Both the position numbers and the translations under genes were made by a program. From NCBI GenBank assembly GCA_002773855.1, contig PEZY01000005.1, positions 72,237 through 122,531 on the forward strand: DNA of 50,295 nucleotides, given 5' to 3'. The notes beneath the pieces are model-generated. The model was not told where the DNA came from and searched no databases. It saw nothing but the letters and a program-made list of their open reading frames with translations. Positions 16,166 through 23,595 of the stretch are shown piece after piece; within the stretch, counting starts at the first letter, position 1, and every line of letters begins with the position of its first letter. The stretch is from Candidatus Buchananbacteria bacterium CG10_big_fil_rev_8_21_14_0_10_33_19. Lineage in GTDB: Bacteria; Patescibacteriota; Patescibacteriia; 2-01-FULL-39-33.

Positions 16166-16209
16166 AGGTACGATACCTAATAATTACCATTTGCACGGAA
16201 ATTTGTCAA
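16166..16209 (-). promoter_or_regulatory. Promoter and dyad operator of two-gene unit
   Basis: A consensus -35 TTGACA (16204-16209) is followed 17-18 nt later by a poor -10 preceded by TGG. The dyad AGGTA-CGA-TACCT (16166-16178; broader TTAGGTA...TACCTTAA on the minus strand) falls on the predicted transcription start, the classical position for a repressor site. The half-sites loosely resemble DtxR-type TTAGGT boxes, but no regulator gene is nearby. Confidence 0.5.
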
Positions 16210-16260
16210 TATAATTTATTACGTAACAAATTAATCATATTTTAAATTAAAAATAAAAAA

Positions 16261-16320
16261 CAGCCGCGTTGCGCTAAAGGGAGTAATTTGGGAAAAAGTT
16301 TCATAACAGGTGGCTGACCT
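16261..16320. other. GC-rich structured intergenic island
   Basis: Between the divergent units at 16138 and 16420 there is a GC-rich stretch in otherwise AT-rich spacer. CAGCC (16261) and GGCTG (about 16312) could close a 50-nt domain, and GCGTTGCGC forms a small hairpin. On the minus strand the domain ends in a T-run. I could not match it to any riboswitch or ncRNA that I know. Confidence 0.35.
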
Positions 16321-16382
16321 CATTTTCAGTAAATCTTAACACATACTCCTTATTGACTTAATTATTTTTATACTACAATCAT

Positions 16383-16412
16383 CTTACATAGATGTTAACA
16401 AAGTGTTAAAAT
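16383..16412 (+). promoter_or_regulatory. Probable leaderless promoter of GH3 gene
   Basis: An extended -10 TGT-TAAAAT (TAAAAT at 16407-16412) ends 7 nt before the ATG at 16420. CTTACA (16383-16388) lies 18 nt upstream as a partial -35. An alternative is TTGACT at 16353 with TACAAT 15 nt later. Confidence 0.45.
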
Positions 16413-16419
16413 ACTAAAT

Positions 16420-18315
16420 ATGAAAATGCCAAATATCAATCAATTTTATAACAAATTTAATTCTAAAATAGAATATTTTATGAAATACTATTACCTGTTG
16501 ATTATTGGAGTATTATTGATTATCGGAGCATTATTAATTAGTCTATTCTATTTTGGAGAACAAAAAAATCAATTTTTTAAGCTAGTCGATATCTGTCAAG
16601 ATAGGCATACTATTGAATGTAGGACTGACCAATTACCTTATAACAACCCCAAACTCCCCCTAGAGAAACGAGTGGATGATCTTTTGAGCAGAATGACGCT
16701 GCCAGAAAAAATTGGCCAGATGATGTTAATTGAAAGAAATAGTCTAAAAAATGACAATGATATAGCTTTATATGGCCTAGGTGGACTGCTGAGCGGCATG
16801 GGTTCAAAACCAGATCTAGACACACCAGAGGGTTGGCTAAGTATGGTAAATGAGTACGGTCGCATTAGCAAAACTACTAGACTAGGAATACCAGTCTTAT
16901 ACGGAGCTGATGCTATCCACGGACATACTAATATAAAAGAAGCGACTGCTTTCCCTCATTTTATTGGTTTAGGAGCTACTGGTGATGTCGAACTAGTCAA
17001 AAAAGTTGCGCTGGCAACCACTCAGGAATTAGCAGCCAGCGCTATTTATTGGAATTTTTCACCGAATGTGGATGTTTTAGGCGACCCCAGATGGGGCCGA
17101 TTTTATGAATCATTTGGTTCTGATCCATCACTAGTAACCAGACTGGGAGTGGCCTATTTGGAAGGAATTGCAGCATATGATTCCAGTCCTTATCATCCGA
17201 TTGGCACCGCAAAACATTTTATTGGAGCTGGAGCTATGCTTTGGGGAACATCAGTTAATAAAAACTTTAAAATTGATCAAGGAGAATCAGATATTAGTTT
17301 AGATGAACTTCGCCAGCGACATTTGCCATCATTTAAGGCTGCTATCGCAGCTGGTGTGCCAAGTGTTATGATTGGTCTCAATAATTGGCAAAACAAAAAA
17401 ATTTCTGAAAACCAGTATCTAATTACCGATGTCCTAAAAAAAGAAATGGGATTTAGTGGTTTTGTAATATCTGATTGGTATGGCGCCTATGAAATTGAAA
17501 ACAATAAATATAAAGCTACGGTCACCGCTGTCAACGCTGGTATTGATATGATTATGCTACCTTTTGAATATAAAAGATTTATGGCAGATATACAGACAGC
17601 TGTCGACAAAGGAGATATTAGTCAGGAGAGAATAGACGATGCCGTAGCGAGAATCCTGAAAGTAAAATTTCAAATTGGCTTATTTGATAATCTAAATTAC
17701 AATCCAGCAGCTATAGCTGACATTGGTTCCGCCGAACATCGTGCAATAGCTAGAGAAGCAGTCAGCAAATCAATCGTTATTTTAAAAAATGAAAAACAAT
17801 TAATCCCAATTTCTAAATTTTCAAAAAAAATATATGTCGCCGGAGACGCAGCTGATAATTTAGGCATACAACTAGGCGGTTGGTCGGTCGAATGGCAAGG
17901 TATAAATGGTAATTGGACTCCTGGCACGACAATATTAGATGGAATACGGGAAGTAGTATCACCTCAGGTTAATTTGGTATATAATAAAGATGGAAACTTT
18001 AATGACAATAGTAAACTAGCTGATATTGGCATTATGGTGGTTGGAGAGAAGCCATACGCCGAAGGCTGGGGAGATAAAGAGGATTTATCTTTAAGTGATA
18101 ATGATTTAGAAATAATTGATAAATTGAAAAAAAATTCTAAAAAAATTATAGTTATAATCATATCTGGACGTCCTTTAGTAATAAAAAATGAAATAAAAAA
18201 TTGGGATGCTACCGTGGCTGCCTGGCTTCCCGGCAGTGAAGGTGCCGGAGTTGCTGACATTATATTTGGCAACAAACCAATAACTGGCAAACTACCGGTC
18301 AATTGGAGTCTATAA
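16420..18315 (+). CDS. Membrane-anchored glycoside hydrolase family 3 (beta-glucosidase-like)
   Basis: This is a 631-residue retaining glycosidase. A membrane helix (about residues 23-45, YYYLLIIGVLLIIGALLISLFYF) anchors it with the enzyme outside. The GH3 barrel spans about 80-400: RVDDLLSRMTLPEKIGQM, LYGADAIHGH, NFSPNVDVLGDPRWGRFYESFG, GTAKHFIGAG, and the nucleophile motif GFVISDWYG (Asp352). The second alpha/beta domain runs to the C-terminus and ends at GKLPVNWSL, where longer family members continue into a fibronectin-like domain that is absent here. The motifs are closest to exo-beta-glucan hydrolases; the exact sugar is unknown. It probably trims extracellular or host glycans. It is one of only two plus-strand genes. 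Confidence 0.92.
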   Translation: MKMPNINQFYNKFNSKIEYFMKYYYLLIIGVLLIIGALLISLFYFGEQKNQFFKLVDICQDRHTIECRTDQLPYNNPKLPLEKRVDDLLSRMTLPEKIGQMMLIERNSLKNDNDIALYGLGGLLSGMGSKPDLDTPEGWLSMVNEYGRISKTTRLGIPVLYGADAIHGHTNIKEATAFPHFIGLGATGDVELVKKVALATTQELAASAIYWNFSPNVDVLGDPRWGRFYESFGSDPSLVTRLGVAYLEGIAAYDSSPYHPIGTAKHFIGAGAMLWGTSVNKNFKIDQGESDISLDELRQRHLPSFKAAIAAGVPSVMIGLNNWQNKKISENQYLITDVLKKEMGFSGFVISDWYGAYEIENNKYKATVTAVNAGIDMIMLPFEYKRFMADIQTAVDKGDISQERIDDAVARILKVKFQIGLFDNLNYNPAAIADIGSAEHRAIAREAVSKSIVILKNEKQLIPISKFSKKIYVAGDAADNLGIQLGGWSVEWQGINGNWTPGTTILDGIREVVSPQVNLVYNKDGNFNDNSKLADIGIMVVGEKPYAEGWGDKEDLSLSDNDLEIIDKLKKNSKKIIVIIISGRPLVIKNEIKNWDATVAAWLPGSEGAGVADIIFGNKPITGKLPVNWSL

Positions 18316-18456
18316 TTTAAAACATTTGATACTAATTATAATGTTATCTATCTTTGATAAATCAAAAATCATCAATACAACTTTAATTTTTTTGTACTAA
18401 CACTAATATATACTTAATAAAAAAATAATATATAATTAATCATTAAATTTAAATTT

Positions 18457-18705
18457 ATGGGAATTATTCTTTGGATTATATTCGGTGGCCTAGTGGGCTG
18501 GATCGCCTCCATCATCATGAATACCAACGCCCAACAAGGTATTATTATGAATATACTAATCGGCATTATTGGTGCAGTCATCGGTGGCTGGCTCATGAGC
18601 TTTTTCGGCAAAAGTGGTGTTGGTTCTTTTAATTTATACAGTTTTTTAGTGGCCCTACTTGGAGCCCTATTCCTGATTTGGATTTTTAAAATGTTGCGCC
18701 ATTAA
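18457..18705 (+). CDS. GlsB/YeaQ/YmgE family small membrane protein
   Basis: This 82-residue protein has three hydrophobic segments and the family pattern ILWIIFGGLVGWIASIIM, GIIMNILIGIIGAVIGGWLMSFFG and LVALLGALFLIWIFKMLR. The family is often annotated as transglycosylase-associated or envelope-stress protein; its biochemical role is unknown. It lies 141 nt after the GH3 gene and is followed by a strong terminator. A TATAAT at 18431-18436 lies 20 nt before the ATG, so it may have its own promoter. Confidence 0.85.
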   Translation: MGIILWIIFGGLVGWIASIIMNTNAQQGIIMNILIGIIGAVIGGWLMSFFGKSGVGSFNLYSFLVALLGALFLIWIFKMLRH

Positions 18706-18725
18706 TTACTGTTCATTACACTAAT

Positions 18726-18753
18726 AAAAAAGACCCCTAGGGGGGTCTTTTTT
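18726..18753 (+). terminator. Intrinsic terminator after GlsB-type gene
   Basis: The stem AAAAAAGACCCC/GGGGTCTTTTTT with loop TAGG is followed by more T residues on the plus strand, 20 nt after the stop codon. Confidence 0.9.
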
Positions 18754-18762
18754 ATTTTATAT

Positions 18763-18908
18763 TCCGCGAACTGGACTCACCTTCCACTCTAATCGGCTTC
18801 CGCCTCTTCGGTTACACGCCGGCTCTCGCGGTTTGCTTCGCCCAAAAGTGCGTCATCAAACATCGCTCCGGACTTCGAGTCCAGACGCGACACAAGCTAT
18901 TGTGTCGC
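18763..18908. repeat. GC-rich insert bounded by partial tRNA-Asn copies
   Basis: The first 16 bases (18763-18778) are an exact copy of the 3' end of the tRNA-Asn gene (18961-18976). About 90 nt of GC-rich non-coding sequence follows. Near 18874-18884 the T-arm sequence TTCGAGTCCAG reappears in inverted orientation. Two compact hairpins close the segment: GGACT-TCG-AGTCC (18870-18882) and GCGACACAA-GCTA-TTGTGTCGC (18887-18908). I see no gene; the ORF-track protein across it is an artefact of tRNA sequence. Confidence 0.6.
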
Positions 18909-18919
18909 TTTCGCTTCAC

Positions 18920-18958
18920 AAAAATAAAAACAGGCACAAAGTGCCTGTTTTTATTTTT
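18920..18958 (-). terminator. Intrinsic terminator after tRNA-Asn
   Basis: A perfect 18-bp inverted repeat with core CAGGCAC-AAA-GTGCCTG and A/T-rich flanks lies directly downstream of the tRNA-Asn 3' end. The symmetrical A/T tracts would let it work in both directions. Confidence 0.85.
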
Positions 18959-18959
18959 G

Positions 18960-19031
18960 CTCCGCGAACTGGACTCGAACCAGTAACCTACCGGTTAACA
19001 GCCGGTTGCTCTACCATTGAGCTATCGCGGA
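18960..19031 (-). tRNA. tRNA-Asn (anticodon GTT)
   Basis: Read on the minus strand it folds as a full cloverleaf: acceptor TCCGCGA/TCGCGGA with discriminator G, D-arm GCTC...GAGC, anticodon stem ACCGG/CCGGT around CTGTTAA (anticodon GTT), and T-arm ACTGG-TTCGAGT-CCAGT. The 3' CCA is not encoded, unlike the tRNA-Ser in this window. Confidence 0.95.
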
Positions 19032-19060
19032 ATATATTTTTACTTTCTGATCAATTTAAT

Positions 19061-19210
19061 CGGTTGCTCTTCCGGGGCAGCGCCAAATGCTCCCACTTGG
19101 TCGCATCTGTCGATCTTTCGCTTCGCCTTACGGCTCGCTCAATTCTGCCCGTTCATCCGGCTACGCCTTCTGAACCCATTGAGCTATCGCGGAATATATT
19201 TTTACTTTCT
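19061..19210 (-). repeat. Interrupted second copy of tRNA-Asn 5' half
   Basis: 19176-19210 repeats 19014-19048 exactly over 35 bp: the 5' part of tRNA-Asn plus its upstream flank, with the similarity fading over another 11 bp. 19061-19070 repeats the adjoining tRNA segment (CGGTTGCTCT). Between them lie 105 bp of GC-rich sequence (19071-19175), so a tRNA copy appears split in its D-loop by an insert. No complete tRNA can form here. Confidence 0.65.
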
Positions 19211-19226
19211 AAACAATTTAAAAAAA

Positions 19227-19287
19227 TATAAGTTGATATTAAAGGCGAGCCGTTACAGACTCACCTCAAACATAATATCAACTATAT
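19227..19287 (-). terminator. Long-stem terminator after rpoD
   Basis: A perfect 11-bp inverted repeat (AGTTGATATTA, 19231-19241; TAATATCAACT, 19273-19283), extendable with one bulge, encloses a GC-rich 31-nt apex (GGCGAG...CTCACC can pair). On the minus strand it is followed by seven T. It begins 17 nt after the rpoD stop. Confidence 0.65.
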
Positions 19288-19303
19288 CGACTATTGTCAA
19301 CAA

Positions 19304-20620
19304 TTAAAAATCCCGAAGTTTTTCCACACCTTTAATTTTTTCTATCTTTTCCAAAGCTTTCGCTTCGATTTGCCTAATACGTTCACGTGTTACATCAAAC
19401 TCCTGACCCACTTCTTCTAGTGTATGAGCTACTCCATCTTTAAGTCCAAATCTCATTTCCAAAACTTTCTGTTCTCGGGGTGTTAATTGAGATATCACTT
19501 CTTGAACATAATCACCCAAAATCTGCAAAGCGGCTACTCTATCTGGAGTGACAGTTTTTTGATCCTCAATAAAATCTTCTAACACGCTATCATCACTATC
19601 ATCACCTACTGGCGTACCCAGTGATATTGTTTCTTGAGAAATTTTTATAATGTGATTAATCTTTTCAATATCCTCTCCCATTTCAGCCGCAATTTCCTCG
19701 GGCATTGGTTCCCGTCCTAAATCCTGAACTAATCTTCTTTCCACTTGTTGGAATTTATTAATATTTTCCACCATATGCACTGGAATTCTAATAGTTCTAG
19801 ATTGATCAGCTAGCGACCTAGTAATAGCCTGACGAATCCACCAAGTGGCATAAGTCGAAAACTTATAACCCTTATGGTAATCAAATTTATCCACGGCTCT
19901 AAACAAGCCAATATTACCCTCTTGAATTAAATCCAAAAGCGACAAACTCTTACCAGTAAATCTTTTGGCAATAGAAACTACTAATCTTAAATTGGCTTTA
20001 ATTAATTGATGTTTGGCTTCCATATTGCCTCGCTCAATTTCCTTGGCCAACATAATCTCCTCATCAGACTTCAAAAGTGGCACCCGACCAATTTCTCGCA
20101 AATACATCTGAATGGAATCAGTAGAAATATCACCCAAATTAATATCAATTTCTGCTAATTCTTTTAACTTAGCCATAGTGCGGCTTTTGGTTTTATCAAC
20201 TTTCTTAGGTTTAATTTCTTCTTTGAGCGCAAATGGGCTCTTTAGCATAGTACTGCCAAAAAAACCACCACTTTCCACCACACTGACACTGGCAGATGAT
20301 AAATCCTCTAATAATTCTTCGTATCTATCGACATATTCTTCCAACTCAGGGAAGATAATCATAATTTCTTGTTCTGTAATAAAACTTCGCGATCTACCTT
20401 TTCTGATAAGATTTATAATCGCTTCTTCGTCTGGTTTTATTTCTACCTTGGGAATTTTTAAAGTTTTAACCTTCTTTTTTAAAACAGCTGATTTTTTCGG
20501 CTGAGTTTTTTTCTTACTTATCGGGTTAACTTTTTTCCTAGTAGATTTTTTGACGGTTTTTTTTACAGAAACTTTTTTATTGGCCTTGGCTACAGCCTTA
20601 TTAACAATTTTTTTCGTCAT
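19304..20620 (-). CDS. rpoD: Primary RNA polymerase sigma factor (sigma-70)
   Basis: This 438-residue housekeeping sigma factor begins with a Lys-rich tail of about 70 residues. A region 1.1-like segment follows ([28 protein letters not shown]). Region 1.2 has [16 protein letters not shown] and region 2 has [58 protein letters not shown]. Region 3 follows, then region 4 with [15 protein letters not shown] and the helix-turn-helix [24 protein letters not shown]. The intact region 2.4/4.2 signatures fit the TTGACA/TATAAT-like promoters seen here. It lies 104 nt downstream of dnaG, the classical dnaG-rpoD order. Confidence 0.97.
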   Translation of the reverse strand: MTKKIVNKAVAKANKKVSVKKTVKKSTRKKVNPISKKKTQPKKSAVLKKKVKTLKIPKVEIKPDEEAIINLIRKGRSRSFITEQEIMIIFPELEEYVDRYEELLEDLSSASVSVVESGGFFGSTMLKSPFALKEEIKPKKVDKTKSRTMAKLKELAEIDINLGDISTDSIQMYLREIGRVPLLKSDEEIMLAKEIERGNMEAKHQLIKANLRLVVSIAKRFTGKSLSLLDLIQEGNIGLFRAVDKFDYHKGYKFSTYATWWIRQAITRSLADQSRTIRIPVHMVENINKFQQVERRLVQDLGREPMPEEIAAEMGEDIEKINHIIKISQETISLGTPVGDDSDDSVLEDFIEDQKTVTPDRVAALQILGDYVQEVISQLTPREQKVLEMRFGLKDGVAHTLEEVGQEFDVTRERIRQIEAKALEKIEKIKGVEKLRDF

Positions 20621-20724
20621 GAAAATTTTATGATTAAGACGGTTTAGTAATTTTATTTATCTAACAACCAAATTAAAAAAATAATACCAAACCAAACAAA
20701 ATAAAATATTTATTATTTAACTTA

Positions 20725-22626
20725 CTACTCTTTTCTTTTTAATAACTCTGATAATTCCAGCGACAAGCTATTGATCTTATTCGAATCAGATCTTTTTTCA
20801 GCTTCTTGCAAATCCTGGTTTAACAAACTTATTTTTTTATTTAAGTAATCGTTATTAAGTATTTTGAGAGTGGCGCTTAATTCGGCCTTAGCTTCCTTGG
20901 CTGTTAAATCAGCGAAATCTTTAGCGGAAAGCAAAAATGACTCGTCAAGCAAGTTAATAAGCTCTTGGTTACTTAAATTGTCTTCTTCTTTGAGAAAATC
21001 TTTAATAATACTGTGCAAATCCATTTCGGCTTTATCCACAGATAAAAGAGATTTTAATTCATTACTTTTACTATAGAATAACACTAATCTTTTGTAAAGG
21101 TCAAGGGCTACTCTGGTATATAAGTATTCGACCAATAAATCATCCACTAATTTAGGTAATAAAACTGGAAATTTTAAAATAATGGCTAAAATCCGGCTAA
21201 ACAACTGCAAATCCTTGGTTAACGCCTCATTGTTTACTACGCTTTTTATCTCGGAATTATTGCTGTCTGATACTATATTTTTTGGCAAATTAGACATTTC
21301 TTCTTGCAAAATACTCTCAGAAATACCAGTTTTTTGTGACAAGACTTTTCTCCAATGACCTATTTCTAATTTGTTATTAATTTTATTAATCCGTGGCAAC
21401 AATTTTCTAACCACTATTAATTTTTGATCAACATTATTAATGTCTATAGCTGAAAACTCTTTATCAAAAAAATATTCCATAATCGGCCTAGCCCGTGCTA
21501 CTGCCTCCTGCCAATTAGCTGGATTATTTTTAATCATTTCATCTGGGTCCTTGGCACCAATAATATTAACCACTTTTATGGTTATGCCATGACTGCCAGC
21601 ATAATCTTGTAACTTACCTCTTCTATCTTTTGATTGAAATCTGTAATTATTTAATGAATCTAATAAAGCATCGCCTTTAGTCGTAGCATTTTGACCAGCT
21701 ATATCAGCATCTAGGGCAAATAAAAAATTATTAGTATGTCTTTTGATTAATTCAAATTGATCCATAGTTAAAGCCGTGCCAGACGAAGCTACGACATTTT
21801 TAAAACCATGTTGGTGAGCAGTTATGGCATCCATTTGACCCTCAACTATCACAGCACTATCTTGTGATTTAATATAAGACTTAGATTTACTAAGAGCAAA
21901 AACAATTCGACTCTTATCATAAATATCAGTTTGAGGACTATTAATATATTTACCCATCACTTCTGTGGCTTCTTTGTCTGGACTGACTCGAGCCGTAAAA
22001 GCCACTGTATTGCCACTGGCATCATCAATTGGAAACATAATACGACTTCTAAAACGATCAAAAAAACCAAAGCCACTTTTCTTTTTCAGTGACAGACCAG
22101 CCAAAAATATTTCCTGATCATTAAAACCACGCTTTTTTAAAAAGTCATAAATATTAGTCCAACCATCTGGACTATAGCCAATTTGCCAATCAATAATTGT
22201 GTCCTCCGTTAAACCACGATTTAATAAATACTGTAAAGCCGGTTTGGCTGATTCACTATTGAGCAAGACATAATGATAATACTTCTTAGCTAGCTCCATG
22301 GCCTGCAGTAATCTGGTTTTTTGACTATTATCTTTGTGATCATAATTACTTAAAACCACACCAGCCTTTTTGGCCAAAACTTTCTTAGCCTCTGGAAACT
22401 CCAAGCCCTCTATTTTCATTAAAAATTCAAAAATATCACCACCCGCCCCACAACCAAAACACTTAAAAATCTTCTTTTCTGGACTAATCATCATTGATGG
22501 GGTTTTTTCGTTATGAAACGGACAAAGAGCTCTAAAATTAGAGCCCGCTTGAACCAATTTAACATACTCCGACATTAAATCGGTGATACTAATTCTATCT
22601 TTTATTTCATCAATTTCACTGGCCAT
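20725..22626 (-). CDS. dnaG: DNA primase
   Basis: This 633-residue enzyme makes RNA primers at the replication fork. The N-terminal zinc ribbon is CHC2 type (CPFHNEKTPSM...FKCFGCGAGGDIFEFLM; C35, H38, C56, C59). The catalytic core has YSPDGWTNIYDFL, RSRIMFPIDD and the TOPRIM motifs VIVEGQMDAITAHQHG and FALDADIAGQNA. The C-terminal 200 residues are helical and divergent, as usual for the helicase-binding part. It starts 5 nt after the DedA gene, so it is probably read from the same transcript as the upstream membrane redox genes. Confidence 0.97.
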   Translation of the reverse strand: MASEIDEIKDRISITDLMSEYVKLVQAGSNFRALCPFHNEKTPSMMISPEKKIFKCFGCGAGGDIFEFLMKIEGLEFPEAKKVLAKKAGVVLSNYDHKDNSQKTRLLQAMELAKKYYHYVLLNSESAKPALQYLLNRGLTEDTIIDWQIGYSPDGWTNIYDFLKKRGFNDQEIFLAGLSLKKKSGFGFFDRFRSRIMFPIDDASGNTVAFTARVSPDKEATEVMGKYINSPQTDIYDKSRIVFALSKSKSYIKSQDSAVIVEGQMDAITAHQHGFKNVVASSGTALTMDQFELIKRHTNNFLFALDADIAGQNATTKGDALLDSLNNYRFQSKDRRGKLQDYAGSHGITIKVVNIIGAKDPDEMIKNNPANWQEAVARARPIMEYFFDKEFSAIDINNVDQKLIVVRKLLPRINKINNKLEIGHWRKVLSQKTGISESILQEEMSNLPKNIVSDSNNSEIKSVVNNEALTKDLQLFSRILAIILKFPVLLPKLVDDLLVEYLYTRVALDLYKRLVLFYSKSNELKSLLSVDKAEMDLHSIIKDFLKEEDNLSNQELINLLDESFLLSAKDFADLTAKEAKAELSATLKILNNDYLNKKISLLNQDLQEAEKRSDSNKINSLSLELSELLKRKE

Positions 22627-22631
22627 AGTTA

Positions 22632-23213
22632 TTATAATTTATTCAACCTCTTGAAAAGATATCTTATCACAAACAATATTAATAAGCCAAACAAAGCATA
22701 ATACCTAGCATAACCACTATATTGACCTAAATATGTCCAAGATATGCCAATAAAATAACCAAAAAAAACAATAATGGTCATTTCTGATACTGTGCCAATT
22801 AAATTAAAAACTAAAAATTTTTTATATGGTATTTTTTGATAACCAGATGTCAAAACCGTTAATATTCTAAAGCCGTAAATAAACTTACTCATTACCAAAT
22901 AATAACGATAGTTATTATGAAATTTTTCGCCAAAAAGTGTTAATTTTTTCTGATATTTATTACCACCAAAATATTTTTTAAAATAATCTAAAAATATTTT
23001 TAACTTTGTACCCACTAAATACCACAAATTATCAGCCACAATTACTCCCGCCAAACTAAACAAAATAACCAAATAGATATTTAAAATATTAAGGGTAGCC
23101 AAAAATACAGCCGCTAACACTACTATTTCACCAGCAAAAATAGTCCCAAAAAATACTATAACATAACCATATTGTTTGATGATTTCAATAATAATCGGTA
23201 TTAAAGTTTCCAT
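22632..23213 (-). CDS. DedA family membrane protein
   Basis: This is a 193-residue polytopic protein with the DedA/SNARE-associated plan: GYVIVFFGTIFAGEIVVLAAVFLA, the loop SLAGVIVADNLWYLVGTKL, FHNNYRYYLVMSKFIYGFRILTVLTSGYQKIPYKKFLVFNLIG, and a final helix pair. The family includes lipid scramblases/flippases and is needed for membrane homeostasis. The usual G-R motif is represented by FIYGFRILT. Very close spacing (8 nt after the cytochrome b5 gene, 5 nt before dnaG) puts it in one operon. Confidence 0.85.
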   Translation of the reverse strand: METLIPIIIEIIKQYGYVIVFFGTIFAGEIVVLAAVFLATLNILNIYLVILFSLAGVIVADNLWYLVGTKLKIFLDYFKKYFGGNKYQKKLTLFGEKFHNNYRYYLVMSKFIYGFRILTVLTSGYQKIPYKKFLVFNLIGTVSEMTIIVFFGYFIGISWTYLGQYSGYARYYALFGLLILFVIRYLFKRLNKL

Positions 23214-23221
23214 AATTATTG

Positions 23222-23590
23222 TTAATTGTTTTGGCTTAAATCACCAACATAATAACTACTTAACAAGTCCCAAGCAAAATTAGAATGAATAGAAGCAAAA
23301 ACACCAGTCACCTCGCTACCACAGTTATCAGTAATATTATCGCGACCACCCGGATGCTTACCGATATACGACGACAAATCATAAATTTTACTATTAATAA
23401 CCAAATAACAATCATCCGGCGATGAATGAGCCGACACCTCGCTAAAAACTAGGTTAATTGTCGGCGAAATATTAACATTATTATCAACACTATAATTAAA
23501 ACCTGCCCAAGTATTAAAAAAATTAACAGTAAAAATACCGCCAACTATAATCACAAAAACTAACAAAAAAACCAAAGTTATTTTTTTCAT
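23222..23590 (-). CDS. Anchored cytochrome b5-like heme protein
   Basis: This 122-residue protein has an N-terminal signal-anchor helix (ITLVFLLVFVIIVGGIFTVNFF) and a cytochrome b5 fold: CYLVINSKIYDLSSYIGKHPGGRDNITDNCG...FASIHSNFAWDLLSSYYVGDL. The two heme-ligand histidines are in HPGG and in SIHS. Two cysteines close to the heme pocket (DDCY and DNCG) could form a disulfide if the domain is exported. It lies 5 nt downstream of the ferric-reductase-like gene, so electron transfer between the two is likely. Which acceptor lies beyond is unknown. Confidence 0.88.
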   Translation of the reverse strand: MKKITLVFLLVFVIIVGGIFTVNFFNTWAGFNYSVDNNVNISPTINLVFSEVSAHSSPDDCYLVINSKIYDLSSYIGKHPGGRDNITDNCGSEVTGVFASIHSNFAWDLLSSYYVGDLSQNN

Positions 23591-23595
23591 TTAAT

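Noticed and set aside
18833-19307. Plus-strand ORFs of 132 and 96 residues around tRNA-Asn
   Set aside because: They translate tRNA sequence (RTGLEPVTYRLTAGCS is the usual artefact) and GC-rich non-coding repeats.
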